Assembly (NCBI GenBank): GCA_015478945.1
Contig: JABUQX010088833.1
Coordinates: forward strand, 1 to 22,500
Source of the DNA: Trachelipus rathkii
Taxonomy: Eukaryota; Arthropoda; Malacostraca; Isopoda; Trachelipodidae
Reading direction: 5' to 3'
DNA length: 22,500 nt
Below the pieces are notes generated by a model. It was given only the letters and a program-made list of their open reading frames with translations, made no database searches and was not told where the DNA came from. The position numbers were made by a program, and so were the translations under genes. Below, piece by piece: positions 1-9,984 of the stretch (positions within the stretch are counted from its first letter, which is position 1; each line of letters starts with the position of its first letter).

Positions 1-178
1 TTATGTATTATTGATTATTATTTTATTATTTTCATTATTATTATTCTTACTTTTCAATCTCATCACCATATCATTATCATTATACTTATCATTATCATTA
101 TTATTACAATTATTACATCATCAATTTTATTAATTATTATGTATTCATTATTATTTATTTTATTATTAATTTACATAT
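1..178. repeat. (TTA)n/(ATT)n-rich low-complexity tract
   Basis: An imperfect trinucleotide run made mostly of ATT/TTA with interspersed CATTAT and TATC variants. It directly precedes the first block of the xanthine-dehydrogenase-like pseudogene and probably lies in one of its introns. No coding signal is seen. Confidence 0.85.
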
Positions 179-245
179 TTACGTTATTATTATTTTATTA
201 AGGCGCGCTCGGAGAAAGGCTAATGACAGAACATAGACAGAAGCG

Positions 246-430
246 CGTCTAGATGAGAATGAAGATATGACATAACTTTGGTGGAGTCGGTCCATCCTTC
301 CTAGGCCTTGTTGGAACAGTAGGTTTTTACTCAGAGCAAGAAGGAAAAATCGATGATCTGGGAACATTTGTTTATATAGTATGGCGCACCATGGTCGCAA
401 GCGGTTTTCTCTAGGTGTGAGATTCTACTC
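246..430 (+). pseudogene. XDH-like block 1: RLDxxEDM / HPF / EGKI region
   Basis: In one frame 246-269 reads RLDENEDM, matching the family's R.LDRDEDM segment, and is followed at once by an in-frame TAA. In a second frame 289-354 reads GPSFLGLVGTVGFYSEQEGKID, which aligns with HPFLGKYKVGF....GKI. A third frame near 375-410 gives YSMAHHG...FSLGV, like the YSNAG...SLGV stretch that follows in the family. Two frame changes inside about 150 bases show that the block is broken. The minus-strand ORF covering 179-400 is a shadow. Confidence 0.6.
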
Positions 431-849
431 TATATATATCTGGTATGGTAGTGATAGGTAGCTATCTGAGCACTGAGTATGTCTCCTCAGAAGACATTTC
501 GCATAGTTGATCTACGAAGGTTTTGTTCGTCTATGTTCTGGTCGTAAAGAGAATTTTTAAAGTTTTAATATTGGCTTTTACGAGGGGGACTTTGGGATAT
601 ACTGTGCTAAATATAAAGCAAAATTATTTATTATTCAGAACAACTTTAAAAACCATAAAGTATATTCTAATATATTTTTATTAATTAAGTATATGGGCCT
701 TATTTTTAAGTTTAATATTTACATTCTCAAATATTAATTTAATTAACTCGGTCTGTAATCGCTTGTGTATATGGCCTAGAATTCGCAGAATTACAGGAAC
801 ACCTGTTTAAAAGAGTTTTGTATTATTGACTTACTGTGCCAGTAACAAA

Positions 850-1000
850 GGTGCTCTTCACGTCACAATAACACTGCTAATACTCACACGAGTCGTTTAG
901 AGGATTTGGAACGCCTCAAGCTTGCTTCATCATCGAAGATATAATGGAGAGAGTATCGGAATACACTCAAATTCCTCCGAACACTGTAAAATTTATTAGA
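850..1000 (+). pseudogene. XDH-like block 2: FRGFG-PQ molybdopterin-contact motif
   Basis: From 896 the frame encodes FRGFGTPQACFIIEDI and stays open to 1000, ending near IPPNTVKFIR. FRGFG followed by PQ is a hallmark of xanthine dehydrogenase and aldehyde oxidase, next to the Mo-pterin site. Just upstream another frame (about 868-893) reads NTANTHTS, resembling the residues before FRGFG, so there is probably a one-base frame change near 894. A possible acceptor ends at the CAG of TTACTGTGCCAG (about 829-840). This is one of the best conserved pieces of the pseudogene. Confidence 0.72.
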
Positions 1001-1226
1001 ATAATTTTAGCTTCAAATATCTTTAGTTTTCAAAGCCTATGAATTTTTGATCATTTTTTATTTATTTTATATTTAAACAACATAGCATGGAGATATAAAC
1101 AATTTTATACAATTACTTAAACTTAAGTATCCTGTTAATACAACATACTCAGATTATATTGACCAATAAAAGTCAACTTTTTTTAGAGAGAGAAAATTTA
1201 TAGAGGCTAACATTTTTTCATTTAAG

Positions 1227-1320
1227 GTTCGCGAGAGAAATTTTTATGAAAATAATGGTGATGTAACTCACTTTGGACAACCTCTGGATGGAAGCTTGTC
1301 TAAGAGGCGAGAGATGATTG
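1227..1320 (+). pseudogene. XDH-like block 3: NFY..GDVTHF exon with good splice acceptor
   Basis: A pyrimidine-rich acceptor (TTTTTTCATTTAAG ending at 1226) is followed by an open frame starting VRERNFYENNGDVTHF and continuing GQPLDGSLSKRRE. This matches the family's R..N.Y..GD.THF.Q.L.G.TL.RCW segment. The frame is intact for about 30 codons until a TAA at 1329, although the expected CW pair is replaced. It joins logically between blocks 2 and 4, whose ends carry the neighbouring parts of the same domain. Confidence 0.68.
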
Positions 1321-1421
1321 GGATTCAATAAATATCAATTATCACTTCTTGGTTGTTAAATAGCAGAATTCTCGAGAATTCCATACGTCTCTAAAGATTT
1401 CATCACTCACGTCTGCCATAA

Positions 1422-1513
1422 TAAATAATAATACTATAATAAAATGTAAATAATATTTAGTACGATATAATAATAATAATACAATAATAATAATATTAAT
1501 AATAATAATCAAT
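1422..1513. repeat. (TAA)n microsatellite in the intron-like gap between blocks 3 and 4
   Basis: An imperfect AAT/TAA trinucleotide run, densest at 1468-1510. It sits in the interval between two pseudogene blocks and contains no coding similarity. Confidence 0.8.
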
Positions 1514-1535
1514 AGATAATATCTGAAAAATTCTG

Positions 1536-1854
1536 AACGAGGAAAACACGTATAAGAAGAGAGGAATTAGCGCCATTCCTTGCCAAGTTTTGCAAATTCG
1601 CAGTCCTTTGACTTCTCACCTTTTTAAATCTAAGGGGAGCGCATTGGTGTTCATCTACCAGGATGGTCTGCTCTAAGTTCCATACGGAGGAACAGAGACT
1701 GGGTTCAAGGATTTATCAAGTTATTCAAATAGTTTCCAGAATGCTCAAAATTCAGATTGATAAAGTATACATTTCAGAGACAACAACTTCAACGGTTCCA
1801 AATGCTTCTCCAACTGCTGCCTCAGCCTCTTCAGATATTTATGGAATGGCTGTA
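1536..1854 (+). pseudogene. XDH-like block 4: KKRGI to SPTAAS exon, frameshifted
   Basis: This is the longest block. From 1536 the frame reads NEENTYKKRGISAIP, later ALVFIYQDG, a TAA stop at 1674-1676, then GGTETG. This follows the family order FN.EN.WKKRGI..IP, then ALV.IY.DGSVL..HGGTEMGQG. After small indels around 1700-1720 the frame changes to QVIQIVSRMLKI and then ISETTTSTVPNASPTAAS, followed by SSDIYGMAV ending at 1854. The family signature here is YISET.T..VPN.SPTAAS..SDLNGMAV. The segment aligning with PTKFGI..T is poorly conserved, evidence of real decay beyond indels. Beyond 1854 similarity is lost, though the frame runs on to 1977. Confidence 0.78.
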
Positions 1855-1859
1855 CTGGC

Positions 1860-2730
1860 TAAGAATTTATTCTTTAAGGCTCAGCTTAATACGTTAATAC
1901 CGTCGAGCATGCTGATTTATGCTGACATAAAGCTACTTCGAGGCATCAAATCTAAGGTTTTAGCTGCTTCAAAGTGAATGCTCGCTATAACAATCCCGCT
2001 GTTTCAAAGTGTACAATTCCTTAACTTCTTTTTTACATAGGCAATCGCATTAATTATGATTCAGATTATACTTCTTGCCTAGAGTGGTTCGTTCTATAAA
2101 GAGCGATTTTTTGTTGTCGTCATGCTTCTTTCTTTCTCACTTATAACATTTTTGTATAGAATATCAATCAACCCATGGGTTATAATATCTAATAGTAAGT
2201 ATATTCTTGAAGTGCTATCTTTGGTTTAATTATGTAGAGCGTATAGGGGCTGATGCACGGTCAGCTTGTATTAAAAGACCATATACTCTTACATGAGTAG
2301 CCGGCATCCGGTAACAGGTAAGTCATGTGACAGATGACCAATATGCTTGCTGATATAAAATAACGGTGTGAATATATATCAATTTGACAAGTTCCCTTCT
2401 GAACTATATATGCCAACTAGATACGGACGAAGGTAAAAGTACTCGAAATAAATTTTCATTTTTGGAGTGATTTCTGACTGGTATCTGTTGGAGGTGCAGA
2501 AATGCTGTGCTAGTATTGGTTGGCAGACCATGTAAGAGGATAAGCTTACTATCGCTTTCATATACATCATATAGTAGGGATTGGACCAGACTATTTAAAG
2601 TTATGTAATTTTAGTCCTCGAGACAGGGACACTGTACCATTATATAATCAAATATGTGAGAATGATTTTCTAAAGTATGAAAGGTTCACATTAAAGGATG
2701 ATCATAAAGACAGATTTCAGGACATTCACG
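1860..2730. other. AT-rich intron-like spacer, nothing recognised
   Basis: Moderately AT-rich sequence between XDH-like blocks 4 and 5. Short open frames on both strands (for example the minus strand across 2379-2570) show no family motif. One missing exon of the family could be hidden here, but none was found by eye. Confidence 0.5.
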
Positions 2731-2734
2731 AGAT

Positions 2735-2796
2735 TAGCTCAGTAGTAGATGAAGTCCTCTAAGCTCATCTTTCTACTACGTGCAAGTACAAACTCT
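2735..2796 (+). repeat. tRNA-like (SINE-type) fragment with A-box and weak B-box, plus hairpin
   Basis: TAGCTCAGTAGT at 2735-2746 matches the pol III A-box seen in tRNA genes, and GTACAAACTC at 2786-2795 resembles a decayed B-box GTTCAAACTC. Start-to-start spacing is about 50 bases, within the range of tRNA genes and tRNA-derived SINEs. In between, 2742-2752 (GTAGTAGATGA) pairs with 2765-2779. A cloverleaf is not evident, so a SINE head or tRNA pseudogene is more likely than a working tRNA. Confidence 0.32.
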
Positions 2797-3159
2797 GGAC
2801 CTCCGCTCGGTCTCAATTCACGGGTCCATGCGTGTCTAGTAAGAAGTATCCTAGTGTAAAACCTTCGCTATGCAGCACACATGATGCGCGAGTAAAGTAC
2901 CATGGATTTTGTAGCGGCAGCATGCTGTTGGGAGCGGACGGATATATTTCCAGCGAGGAAAATGAGCATAAGCTCTTGAACTTCACATGAACTGATCTTG
3001 AAAGCGTGTTGAGGATCTAGCACTGAGGCATGGAATGTTTGCATACAAAACGAGGTGGTAGCGCGCTATTAGTCATCGTTCTTGTTATTTCGCGCTTATA
3101 ACCGGGGATACATTCGAGCTTGGTGAGTCTCATACTCTGCATTTGGAACAGGATGGGTT

Positions 3160-3340
3160 GGAGATGAGCTACGCACATAGGGCCATACTGTGCGCTCTGC
3201 TGTTGAGTTCAGCATAAAGGCTCGCACGTTAGATCATTTAACATCAGCAATTTCGACCATAGCTTACTGTGAGACATCATACAGTTGCTCAGAAGCGACT
3301 GTGGGAGCTCCTCATTTTTTTCACAATGTTTGCCGTAGAG
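3160..3340 (+). pseudogene. Possible XDH-like block 5: RTRGP / SKAVGEPP region
   Basis: One frame near 3163-3180 reads ELRT followed by a stop and GH, similar to the ELxTRGPG segment of the family. From about 3281 another frame reads SCSEATVGAPHFF, resembling YSSKAVGEPPLF. An intermediate frame contains QQFRP, similar to the IP..FRV segment between them. Order and spacing fit the C-terminal end of the same pseudogene, but the match is scattered over three frames and is much weaker than blocks 2 to 4. Confidence 0.38.
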
Positions 3341-3459
3341 AATATAGCGTTATAATTGTAAAAAAATATTTTCATCTAACTTTTGAATCAATCGATACTG
3401 TCATGGCGCGTCTGTATTTCTTGCGTAAAGTCCCTTTAGAGAATGGAATATAAAGATAA

Positions 3460-4890
3460 GCACTGGGCTCGTGAGTGTAGTTTATGCATTTAGTCTGATG
3501 CTAGTCAGTGAGCAAGCCTTGCCTGGCTGAGTTATGCAGTATCTGGGCCTTAAGAATTTTATGGGTTTAAAATGTAAAGCTTTACTTAACAAGAGTGAAG
3601 TAATTCGTTTCGAATAGAAAAGTCTTGGAACAAGCATAATTTATGATCAGGATATTCTCTTTTATTTCAGGAATGCCTGCTAAAAATTTTTGTCAATCGG
3701 CTTAACATACTCAGAAAACATCTCGCCGAGATTTCAATATGGTAAGATTGTAATTATAACTAGCGTAACACAGAAAGTATCAATACGCTCTTTCGTACAG
3801 GCTGCTATACCTAAGTAAATAATATTTCATTTTCTTATTATCTACATCCCCTAAAAATATTCTAGTTAGAGTTAAGAGTTAAAGCTATTAGAAGATTAGC
3901 ATTTGAGTGATAGTTGATAATATTGTTTAAAAAGAAGGTACCTTGTGTGATAGGGATAACAAAGATTGTTCTATTACAATATTGGAAATTTTTCAACACT
4001 ATAATATACAATTTTTCCTGTTACTGTACTTGTCTAGCACCGAAGAGGGCGAAGTTATTTACAAAGACCAATAAATTCTTTCAAAAAGAAGTGTGTTATT
4101 TTGATTTCTTTACTTCAAAGCTATCTATCTGATGACATGAGTTTATGGTGCTAATTATTAAATACAAATTTTCACTTGGGTAATTAATAATTACAAATAA
4201 ATAATTTTGGCTATTTTTTCTTTTAACTTTACTATGATGAATAAAACATTGTCTCCTTTTGTATTTATGTTATATGTAACGAGTACGAGATAATTCGGAA
4301 GAGCAAATATAGTTGAGGTTTGATATAAACTTTAATATAGTTCCTATATTTTACGCAGAGAAATACAGTTACCTGTCGATAGGGTGTTAACATAGTTTTT
4401 TCGAGAAATAGACTATATATTACATACGAGCGTTTATAATTTATCTGTTTTATTCTATATGAAGATGACAAACTATTTTTTTTTTTCACACAATATTAGA
4501 CAAATTTGTTTTCTAAGATAAAATGAAGAATATTATGAGTATAGAATCTAAGTATTAAAAAAATTTCAACTGTGCTATTAACACAAAGTTCTTGTTAAAT
4601 CAGAGAGGACGCAAACCTATTTTGCTTATTGAGTACTTAGCTTATTTTTTTATATATACGCAATAATTTAGAGTCTTCTCTTGACTATGACAGTTCGCAC
4701 ACTAAATTAAATCTATGTAACCTATTTATCAGGGTTTATTTTTTAGCTATGGCCACATAAGCGTATCTGAGAGTTCTTATGCACCATGGCCTAACTTAAT
4801 CTGATCACTCGAAATACCTATGTCTTTTTCAACTCTATACCGGCTGTCAACTAACTGATTCTCATATTTGTTAGTTTTCTTGGACTTGGG
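3460..4890. other. AT-rich non-coding stretch
   Basis: No coding similarity, tandem repeat or RNA gene was recognised. Short open frames (3914-4132 on +, 4265-4489 on -) are rich in K, F, Y, I and N, as expected by chance in AT-rich DNA. A short poly-T run lies near 4474-4486. Confidence 0.6.
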
Positions 4891-4893
4891 GCT

Positions 4894-5108
4894 CTGAGAG
4901 GAGAGAGATGAAGTGAAGGAGAGCGCACGCAGAGTAGGAGACGAGAGTAGAGTTGACGAGAGCAGGAGATAGAAGACTTGAGAGACGAGAGATGGACGTA
5001 GGAAGATTTGCAGAATAGAGAGAGAACGAGAAGACGAATGAGAGATGTACGAGTCTGAGTAGAGAGAGAGAGAGAGAGCGAGAGCCTGAGATTCGTTAGT
5101 CTGTACAG
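4894..5108 (+). repeat. Purine-rich (GA)n-type tract, about 215 bp
   Basis: The + strand is mostly A and G, built from interrupted GAGA units, with a clean (GA)n run near 5060-5080. Such asymmetric purine/pyrimidine tracts can form triplex (H-DNA) structures and are common in arthropod genomes. No reading frame of interest crosses it. Confidence 0.85.
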
Positions 5109-5109
5109 A

Positions 5110-6310
5110 GAGAATGCTCGCGAGTTTGTCTATAAACTAATTACATTTGGCTAAACAATTAATAAATCATGCAATTATTCAAACCCCCTTTTGGTAACAA
5201 CTTATTTTAAAAATTAATAAAAAAACTTAGAAAGTAAGATGACACCACAGAGATATCTTCGGTTTAATACATAGTCGCTTACGAGCTTTAAGATGTAATA
5301 CAAAAAGGAAGTGCGCACAATACGCCTAACGCTCTTCTTAACGTTACATTATATAAATATATTTCACTTATGTCCGATAACTGTAATCATTATATATAAT
5401 GTTAAATGTTAAATATACACTAAAATGAGTAAATGCTAAATCTATTACAAGAGTTAACTCTCGTTGAAAAGAGAAATAGTAGTGCACAAATTCGTCAGGT
5501 AAATCTATATATCATCTTACGAGAGTGATGACGACAGTCGTCGAGAGGTTGATAAATTTAGTATTTGTCATTATAAAACTCTGAGGATAACTAGTATACT
5601 ATTAGTCGTAAGTACTATATCTAAAAATAACAATATCAACAAAATTATTATTATTACATTATCGATTAATTCAATAATAATATAAATAAATATTTCTCAT
5701 TAGATGATTTCAGGTACTTTACGAAGGGAAATTAAGAATTACAATCGAGTAATGAACAAATTTTTAGCAATATTCGCTCAACAGTAAAATCTAGCCTAAT
5801 GGAAATATAAGAGGGTAAGGATAATTAGAAGGGGCGTTTTATTCAAGGATACATGGAGTCTTACATACTGCGAACATTGCATTGCACAAGATAACGTATA
5901 CATATTCTCTCGATCAAGGAGACTCTTTTTTCATCATGAAATAAGGGAGACACCTTTAGAGCATAGTCAAGCAGTCGTTTCAAAAATATATTTTCCAATA
6001 AAAAGAACATATACACATCAGTAATATTTAACAAAAGATTAATCGGTATCCTGATAACCTGAAACGATCTACCTTGGTATCACCTAACTATAAATTAAGA
6101 AACTAAATCTAACTAATACGGAACATCAAACACTAAATCTACTCAAATCTATTCGATATATCAATAACTAATCAATACAATCTACTAATCAATATAATAA
6201 TATATATTACACTAACTACTGAATCTACTAAATCATACAAATAATATAACGTAAAATGAATATATAATAATAATAATAGGTATAATAATAAGTAAATAAG
6301 ATATAATAAT
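5110..6310. other. AT-rich non-coding stretch with short A/T trinucleotide runs
   Basis: No gene was recognised. It contains (AAT)n-like runs at about 5640-5695 and 6255-6310, and a zone at 6090-6250 with recurrent words such as CTACTAAATC and ACTAATCAAT that looks like a decayed simple repeat. Confidence 0.55.
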
Positions 6311-6319
6311 CATAAGGCC

Positions 6320-6490
6320 AGACACCTCCACTCACAACAAAAGAGCGACAATCCATGATTCAAAACGTACAACAGCTCCAGGAAAGGAATACATTGCTGA
6401 GAGAGCTCGCCTGGCAAGAAATTTTACACAGGAACACTGTAACAATCATAATCACATACGTAGAGAAGAGAACGTCAAAAGCTATATAAT
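6320..6490 (+). other. Unidentified higher-complexity segment with overlapping open frames
   Basis: This stretch differs from its AT-rich surroundings. One frame has an ATG at 6356 and gives a 45-residue peptide beginning MIQNVQQLQERNTLL, which is Q/L/E-rich and coiled-coil-like. A second frame is open from before 6315 to about 6504 and includes GKEYIAERARLARNF. No family was recognised. It could be a small exon, an old repeat or chance. Confidence 0.25.
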
Positions 6491-6734
6491 CAGTGTGGAA
6501 TGGCAACGCTAATACATATTTCTTTGGAATTCCCTTGATAAAACTAATGTCTTGGTTTAGGCGTAATAATGCTCAAACACAAATATAAAAAATAAAAAAA
6601 GGATTAATACAAACAAAAGAATTGGCTTGGTGCCATATATTTACGGGGGTGGTGAACATCGGGACAAGTATATTGATATTAAATTATCCAGTCTACAATA
6701 CTTATCTGTGTAAGAAGGTATTAAACACCTAACA

Positions 6735-7100
6735 TAACTTTAAGGCCCGGCAAATTTAGGAGGGTTCAGACGCGCCGACGGGGACGACGGGGGGGACGTT
6801 TTTAACTCCCAAAACATCTAACACACATTCACACGAAATAAAAAGTGTGTCGAAACGCAGGCGAACGAAGCGAAAGTCCAGACAGAACCAGTCAAACTAC
6901 CAAGTCACGCGGACCTAAACTCCACAACAAGAGTCAGGCGCAGGGTGATACGCCCGGACGCCTATCACCCCCTGGAAAGTGGAGTGGAAAATTTAGATCC
7001 CTACGGCCCCGTCGTTTCCCCGGAAGGCCGACGAGACCACTTTTCTGCTTCCTGCAATAGACGGTGGGCGTTGAACATATTCTCAAAAACTCGTTTCTGA
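6735..7100 (+). other. GC-rich island with two long overlapping open frames
   Basis: This is the most GC-rich stretch of the left half, including a G-rich run near 6778-6798. One + frame is free of stops for 92 codons from 6822 to 7097 (containing RPDAYHPLE and DPYGPVVSPEG); a second, 6845-7060, is R/P/S-rich. CpG dinucleotides are frequent. No domain was recognised. Plausible readings are a CpG-island promoter or first exon, an exon for a disordered protein, or a fragment of an unrecognised repeat. GC-rich DNA has few stops by chance, which weakens the coding case. Confidence 0.35.
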
Positions 7101-8425
7101 GAGTTGTATTTCTTATGTCAGGTCTAACATAAAAAAGTAAAAGATAGCGATATATAAATATAGTATTATAATAAGCAGTAATGCCTCTAAATTTACTAAT
7201 TATCTTAAAACGCTGTACTGTAATCGCAAAATAAACAATGAACGAATGATCTCATAACTAAGTTCATCAACTATGAAACGACATACTCATGTATTACCAC
7301 AACCTAATTTTTGTTTATACTATACTTCTTTTCCAACTATTTTCCTATCCCCAAAATTTCTGGATTCCAAAAAATGTTTTTGCTTTTCGCCTGTAGCTAT
7401 GTAGTTTTTTTTTTTTTACCATTCAGCAATCATAATACGCACACTAAAATTTGGCCAGCATTCGCACTGTTTTTTTCTGGTAGCCTGTACTGGCACGATT
7501 TCATCTAGAGATCGTGGATTGCTGGCTTACTTCATAGAACGGTAATAATAACTCATCAATAATATTAATATAATAATGATAATAATATAATTATACTAAA
7601 ATGTAAAAATATAATAATACTAATAAGATCAACACATCAACTACATGCATGCGCTAATCCATGATAATTTATTTCATGCTGCACTAACACGAAGAAGTCC
7701 TTCTCTGAATTATTTCTTTTTTACCAGTTTTTAAATTTTAACACTATCGAGATATCATGTCCGAAAACTACTAGCAAGCATCATTCTCTTCTACGTACAC
7801 ACAGTATAACGAACGCACTTTTTTTTTTAAAATTAGTAATATATAAATATTAAGAAATCAATCACAACATTGTCTACAAAAGAATATTAACCATTCCTTA
7901 TACTCCAACATCTAGTAATCCAGACTCTGAAACGATAAAACAAAACTTGGTTTACCTATTTAGCAAAAGGTGTTTCGCCCACAATGAAATCTCTAAACAA
8001 CTATATATATATGAGCCTCTTATATATCCATACAATCAAGTAAAAAAGAGGAATTGTAGCAAACGTAACTAACTCTGCTAAATATTACCTACTAGCACTT
8101 TTATCAAAGCATATCTGCAACATAATATAAATCAAGCTACCGGGGGGCGTTTACACCAGTCGGGTATAATCTTTTGCCCATTGGTTTAACTTCGATTTTG
8201 TATTATTATTATCTCTGAAACTATAGTTTACTCTGCGCATGAGACCTCTCTTGTATATCAAAGTGTTTATCCTTCACTGAACCTTCCGTGTATATAATGA
8301 TTACACTTTTATATATTATGTCTAAAGCCCGTATACGAATAGAGTTTACTTATCTTGACTCTGGCTCAATCTAATCTATGTCTACTATGTAGATGGTAGA
8401 TTTCGGAGAGCTAAACGTATAATAA
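7100..8425. other. AT-rich non-coding stretch
   Basis: No coding similarity was recognised. It includes a TAA-type run at about 7540-7620 and homopolymer T runs at 7407-7418 and 7820-7828. The hydrophobic open frame at 7311-7508 follows from T-richness and has no family motif. Confidence 0.55.
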
Positions 8426-8429
8426 AATC

Positions 8430-9200
8430 ATGTTCGAGAAGAAAAAGGAGGCGCATCGAGCTCCCACCTGGAAAACTGCACCATCCACCTTCGTGCATTA
8501 CTATCACGCGTTCTCTCAAACTACAGAATCTGGGAAGCAAGGGACGTCTGACCTATTCACTCGTACGATTGATGGGGTACTTACACCGACTTTACCTGCT
8601 AAAGCTCCAAATCATTTAACTTATAAGCCAAAAACTAGAGATAATTGGCAAACTGTACTAAGAGAAATAATTGTGTTCTCGCTCGATATGCAAATAAGTA
8701 CAGATAGGCCTTATTTACTGGAACAACACAAGTCTAAGAGATAAGGGGATTATTTCAACCTGAACATGCACGGGAAAGGTATAGGATCCTAATACTAAAT
8801 TCATCTCTTGCAACTAATCATCACATGTACCAATGTGAAAGAGAGTCTCAATATAGATGCCCCACACCACCACCCGGGGAGATCGATTGCAACCGACACA
8901 TGGCTAGACTCATATCGCCGGCACTACAATCACAAGCATCGTTTTCTGCAACATTATCTAAATGTTCACGTTGACCATTCATATTACGGTGACTCAGTTT
9001 GTGAAGACATCCACGATCTCTTTCTTCCATTTAGGTCTCTTTGAGTTGTTCTTATGTGACTTATACGTAGAAAAGTACTATACAAATATTCAACCTACAC
9101 ATCAATCAACAGTATTATATGTGAAGGCCTTCCGACACGGGTCCTTATCTGCCCTTGCTTTCAGCGCCGCAAAAAACAATCGAGCCGAGCTAAACTGAAA
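8430..9200 (+). other. Unidentified moderate-complexity segment, possibly an old element or exons
   Basis: Base composition is more balanced than in the flanks. Open frames include 8430-8744 (104 codons, starting MFEKKKEAHR), 8808-9044 (H/D-rich, 78 codons) and 8962-9198. Frames overlap and no domain, motif series or splice pattern could be tied to a family. A degenerate transposon or unrecognised gene fragment is possible. No function is proposed. Confidence 0.3.
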
Positions 9201-9640
9201 GAATAATCGTGAGATAGTAGTAGTATCTTATTGTAAATAAGAATAATAAAAATTATATACTTCGTATATAAAGATTTGGTTAGTACTGTAGTAACTTGTG
9301 ACAATGTATATTTAAAATAGAATAAAATCAGTATTTATTGTCATAAATCTTTAATAGTATTCTATATGGCAAACAGCAATGAGTATCACAATTGAGAATT
9401 TTATTATTTAACACATGTTCCCCAACAACCAGTTCTGGTTGATTGTTCAGAATAAATGATGACAATTGTTGTAGAAAGAAACGTATTATTAAACGTGTTA
9501 AAAAATACAGATCATGACAGTAATCACAAATTAATATTAAATTAGCTCTGTAATCTGTTTAACTATTGACAACCAAATTATCTTTTATCCAACCTGTAAC
9601 TTCTTTCAAAATGATATAATCAGATAAACCTAATATATAT
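9200..9640. other. AT-rich spacer, nothing recognised
   Basis: No coding similarity, tandem repeat or RNA gene is visible between the 8430-9200 segment and the hairpin cluster. Confidence 0.5.
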
Positions 9641-9646
9641 TATACT

Positions 9647-9975
9647 CCCTAAGGGTTTCTACCTCCCTTTTATTGCTAGATTAGAAATATGATAATATCT
9701 CAATCAACCCTATAATTAGGGGTATATATTACTATCAACTACTATAATTAATATTAATATATATATCTATATATATACATGTATCCATTAGTGAAAGGGA
9801 TACCGTGTTAATTATGCATGATACTAGGAGGGGCCCCGTTAATTAATATAATCCTACTTACCTTCGGAGGTAATAATGCCTGGTCTATATACATAGTATT
9901 ACCTTATTAATGTACGGGGTGTATACTCTACCATTAGTGGAGAGATTCATTCATCTAGCATAAAGGGGGATGAAT
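9647..9975. repeat. Cluster of short perfect GC-containing hairpins in AT-rich DNA
   Basis: Within about 330 bases there are at least seven compact inverted repeats: CCCTAAGGG (9647-9655), CCCTA/TAGGG (9708-9721), GTATCC/GGATAC (9781-9803), GGGGCCCC (9830-9837), TTACCT-TCGG-AGGTAA (9858-9873), CTCTaCCA/TGGAGAG (9926-9944), and ATTCATC/GATGAAT (9949-9975). AGGTAATA at 9868-9875 can alternatively pair with TATTACCT at 9897-9904. Most GC bases of the segment lie in the stems. The style recalls GC-cluster hairpins of some fungal or algal organelle genomes, but no organelle gene is seen. Confidence 0.6.
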
Positions 9976-9984
9976 ACACCTTAT

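Larger units (their letters stand above)
246..3340 (+). pseudogene. Xanthine dehydrogenase/aldehyde oxidase-like multi-exon pseudogene (molybdenum-cofactor half)
   Basis: Xanthine dehydrogenase is a cytosolic molybdo-flavoenzyme that oxidises hypoxanthine and xanthine to urate; aldehyde oxidases are close paralogues. Five blocks on the + strand match successive parts of its C-terminal molybdopterin-binding half in the order expected: the RLDxxEDM...HPF...GKI region (246-430), FRGFG-PQ (896-1000), the NFY..GDVTHF motif (1227-1320), the KKRGI...GGTE.G...SETxTxxVPNxSPTAAS region (1536-1854), and a weaker stretch resembling RTRGP followed by SKAVGEPP (3160-3340). The SPTAAS signature favours xanthine dehydrogenase over aldehyde oxidase. 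Intervals are AT-rich and intron-like. Frames change within four blocks, block 4 has an in-frame TAA at 1674-1676, and conserved residues are altered, so the gene looks dead. The N-terminal Fe-S and FAD parts are not in the window. The exon between blocks 4 and 5 was not found. Sequencing indels could explain part of the damage but not the substitutions. Confidence 0.72.

Noticed and set aside
2379..2570. Minus-strand 63-codon ORF as a gene
   Set aside because: No motif, lies in an intron-like gap, and its length is expected by chance.
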